A stretch of DNA of 37,452 nucleotides from Eubacterium sp. (GTDB lineage: Bacteria; Bacillota; Clostridia; Lachnospirales; Lachnospiraceae), in the NCBI GenBank assembly GCA_017477505.1, contig JAFUVQ010000028.1, forward strand, positions 1 through 37,452, in the 5' to 3' direction. Positions within the stretch are counted from its first letter, which is position 1; every line of letters begins with the position of its first letter. Below the pieces are notes generated by a model that did no database searches, was not told the origin of the DNA, and saw nothing but the letters and a program-made list of their open reading frames with translations. A program made the position numbers and the translations under genes. Shown piece by piece: positions 35,834 to 37,452 of the stretch.

Positions 35834-36964
35834 TTAGTCAGTTACATATGCAGGATCCGGGTCCGGATAAATTCTGTAAAGTGGCCTTGCAGCCTTTCTA
35901 CCTGTTCCTACACCTGTATTTGTGCCGTGTGCACCAACCCATACTTCTACTCTGTTGGTGTTGGCATCTCTTACAACAAACCATCTGTATACTTCTGTAT
36001 TGTTTGTTGTAATAGGAGTAAGGTTCATACCTGATTCTGAAAGTGTCTGCTTTGCAGTAGCATCTTTCTGTACATATTCTGTACCTTTATTCTTAACTGC
36101 ATCATATGTACCTAACTCTTTATTAAGTTCATCTCTGAATGATGAATTAACAGCTGTAAAATAGCTTATCTCACTCTTGTATGAGTATCTTGTTATATCA
36201 TTCTTGTCATCTACGCCTATAGTTCTGGCAATCACATAAAGCTTTGTGCCATCCGGAAGATAATTCCAAACACCGTTATCCTTATTAGGATTTATCTCTA
36301 TAGATGTATTCCTGGTTACAGATGCGCTGTTATTTACATTTGAATCTATAACCTTCATAACTGCTTCATAAATTCTCTTTCCTGTTGCAGCATCTGTAGC
36401 CTTCCTGACTTCGAGCGGTAGATTTTTGATATCTTCATCACTCATTGCCATGAGTTCCTGATATGTATAAGCCTTTGGAGAAGTAACCGAAGCACCACCA
36501 TGTGCCACTTCAGCGTCTCCGTCCGAATAGAATTTATTGTCATAACCTGTTGCTGTAGGTATTCCCTTAAGATTACCGAGCCAAACTGTTACGTTTCTGC
36601 TGTCAGGTGCGATATGCATATAAATCGCTTCAGCCTGTCTTGCTGCTCTTGACTTAAATATCTTTGAAAGACTGAGATCAAAATTTATGCCTGTATATGT
36701 TGAAATCTCTTCTCTTAATGAATCATCAAGTGCTGCCATATTCATGGACTTGCCTATAGGAAGTTCTTCATCTTCCTTATCCTGAATTGCCACAAGTACC
36801 CCAAGTCTTATAGTAGCAAGCTTCTGAATATCAACTGAAGTCTTTGAGTCTTCTAATTTTCTGAGCAAAAGCGGTGAAACCACTGATGCAAGTATTGCAA
36901 TTATTGCAATAACAATTACTAATTCAACTAATGTGTAACCTCTGTTTCCAGCAATTCTCGTCAT
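35834..36964 (-). CDS. type IV pilin-like protein with long C-terminal domain
   Basis: 376 residues from the ATG at 36964, placed 8 nt after GGGG; a GTG at 36973 would add three. It has a short positive leader (MTRIAGNRG), a prepilin-peptidase site between G9 and Y10, Glu at mature position +5 (E14) and a hydrophobic helix VELVIVIAIIAILASVV, followed by KLEDSKTSVDIQKLATIRLG typical of pilins and pseudopilins. The remaining ~320 residues are a polar extracellular domain of unknown family, much larger than a ComGC or major pilin. It is probably a minor pilin or adhesin tip. Its 5' leader carries a c-di-GMP riboswitch and terminator, so expression should follow c-di-GMP. Confidence 0.88.
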   Translation of the reverse strand: MTRIAGNRGYTLVELVIVIAIIAILASVVSPLLLRKLEDSKTSVDIQKLATIRLGVLVAIQDKEDEELPIGKSMNMAALDDSLREEISTYTGINFDLSLSKIFKSRAARQAEAIYMHIAPDSRNVTVWLGNLKGIPTATGYDNKFYSDGDAEVAHGGASVTSPKAYTYQELMAMSDEDIKNLPLEVRKATDAATGKRIYEAVMKVIDSNVNNSASVTRNTSIEINPNKDNGVWNYLPDGTKLYVIARTIGVDDKNDITRYSYKSEISYFTAVNSSFRDELNKELGTYDAVKNKGTEYVQKDATAKQTLSESGMNLTPITTNNTEVYRWFVVRDANTNRVEVWVGAHGTNTGVGTGRKAARPLYRIYPDPDPAYVTD

Positions 36965-36986
36965 AAGAATCACCCCTTTCTTTTAT

Positions 36987-37075
36987 TAAACCCTTTAGAT
37001 CCGGGCCTCTTCTCCCGGACGGAACAACCGCTATGTTCCTAAACCTTCACTGCAACCTCAAACAGTTCGGATTTA
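36987..37075 (-). ncRNA. unassigned multi-hairpin RNA region in the pilin-like gene leader
   Basis: After the riboswitch terminator the leader runs a further ~115 nt. TAAATCC (37069-37075) can pair with GGGTTTA (36987-36993). Enclosed are three small hairpins: ACTG/CAGT (37063-37066 with 37049-37052), GGAACA/TGTTCC (37034-37039 with 37021-37026) and TCCGGG/CCCGGA (37014-37019 with 37000-37005). I do not recognise the motif. The pairing is by eye only. Confidence 0.4.
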
Positions 37076-37081
37076 CTGAAT

Positions 37082-37117
37082 AAAAAAGCATTGCTAAGAT
37101 ATAACTTTAGCAATGCT
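37082..37117 (-). terminator. riboswitch-controlled intrinsic terminator
   Basis: AGCATTGCTAA (37107-37117) and TTAGCAATGCT (37087-37097) make an 11-bp perfect stem with a 9-nt loop, directly followed by six Ts. It lies 28 nt after the aptamer and well before the coding region, the layout of transcriptional control by premature termination. Confidence 0.93.
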
Positions 37118-37144
37118 GATAATTCATTAATACAAGGAAATCAG

Positions 37145-37226
37145 ATTTCCGAGGCAACTGGCTGCCATTTTACAGGCCCTATAGCTTTGCGTCATTGACT
37201 TTCATCAACTTTGCTAAATATGAAAT
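37145..37226 (-). ncRNA. cyclic di-GMP-I (GEMM-I) riboswitch aptamer
   Basis: On the minus strand the hallmark order is present: AGCAAAG, a stem capped by a GAAA loop (GTTGATGAAAGTCAAT), GACGCAAAGC (37184-37193), a GGGCCT/ATGGCAGCC arm (ATGGCAGCC at 37160-37168), and closing TTGCC. The outer stem can use ATTTC (37222-37226) with GAAAT (37145-37149). These are the conserved blocks of the c-di-GMP-I class, including the tetraloop used for docking. GGAAATC overlapping the 3' side of the outer stem can instead pair with GATTTCC (37136-37150), a possible switching hairpin. Whether ligand turns expression on or off cannot be read by eye. Confidence 0.92.
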
Positions 37227-37243
37227 TCTTAACTGTTGAGATG

Positions 37244-37271
37244 ATTATACCACAAAGAATTATCATGTCAA
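37244..37271 (-). promoter_or_regulatory. consensus promoter of the riboswitch-pilin transcript
   Basis: TTGACA (37266-37271) and TATAAT (37244-37249), both perfect, with a 16-bp spacer. Start of transcription is near 37237, giving a leader of about 270 nt that begins just before the aptamer. Confidence 0.85.
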
Positions 37272-37336
37272 TGAAAATTTTACAAAATTGTTAATAAATT
37301 GTTGCAAATTTTATGAACACTTTGTGAACTCAATAT

Positions 37337-37452
37337 TTAGAAGTCATTATGAGTATTAACAACATGGAATGAACCGCTTACATTGTTGTTGAATACATAA
37401 TAATCAGCATCTTCCTCAACATTATGATAGAGTCTGATATCATTAAGATCTG
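37337..37452 (-). CDS. C-terminal fragment of an unknown protein (5' end outside window)
   Basis: An open minus-strand frame enters at the right edge and stops with TAA at 37337-37339. The last 38 codons are visible only in part; the readable 37 residues run DLNDIRLYHNVEEDADYYVF and end VVNTHNDF. The composition (Asn, Asp, Tyr, Val) suits an exported beta-rich domain, but no family can be assigned. It lies about 65 bp upstream of the riboswitch promoter. No obvious terminator separates the two, so partial read-through is possible. Confidence 0.5.
   Translation of the reverse strand, partial: DLNDIRLYHNVEEDADYYVFNNNVSGSFHVVNTHNDF

Overview
The window looks like chromosome from an anaerobic Firmicute of the Lachnospiraceae type (Butyrivibrio, Roseburia or Lachnospira relatives). 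Grounds: AT-rich spacers with strong AGGAGG-type ribosome sites, ferredoxin-type indolepyruvate oxidoreductase, a DUF1015 gene beside serC-serA, a long-form aspartate-semialdehyde dehydrogenase, glycogen branching enzyme, intracellular GH3 and GH32 enzymes, and a pilin-like gene behind a c-di-GMP-I riboswitch. The genus cannot be fixed from sequence alone.

Left edge (1-947): the tail of an unknown, visibly more GC-rich gene, then about 100 bp with four short repeats phased at 23-24 bp, then only the N-terminal third of a comM/yifB gene. This looks like the end of a mobile element sitting inside comM.

1160-4730: a membrane diguanylate cyclase (+), a two-way terminator, and a pair of CobW/G3E GTPase genes (-). 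One of the pair has a very His-rich segment and the other a DUF1980 tail, so the pair is probably a metal (zinc) chaperone system.

4734-28667: nineteen closely spaced minus-strand genes. In transcription order they are GH3 glycosidase, PF06541 membrane protein, iorA, iorB, phenylacetate-CoA ligase, leuC, leuD, a YPNQGYP-repeat membrane protein, leuB, a GQYGQNM-repeat protein with a pilin-like segment, ilvD, ilvB, serC, serA, asd, a small P-loop kinase, DUF1015, glgB and mscS. This joins aromatic 2-oxoacid metabolism, Leu/Val/Ile and serine synthesis, aspartate-family entry and glycogen. Two low-complexity, prion-like membrane proteins sit inside the leucine/valine part and are the oddest genes here. 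ilvN, ilvC and leuA are absent, and I saw no T-box.

28668-32250: a 300-bp AT-rich divergent promoter region with a cluster of TGAATA half-sites, then carB (+) with a strong hairpin behind it.

32280-35715: GH32 beta-fructosidase, a GNAT acetyltransferase, hisF and hisH (all -).

35834-37452: a 376-residue type IV pilin-like protein (-). Its roughly 270-nt leader carries a consensus promoter, a c-di-GMP-I (GEMM-I) riboswitch, a textbook terminator, and a further multi-hairpin region that the riboswitch does not explain. The last bases hold the C-terminus of one more minus-strand gene. With the diguanylate cyclase at 1225-2343, the window holds both a c-di-GMP producer and an RNA sensor for it.
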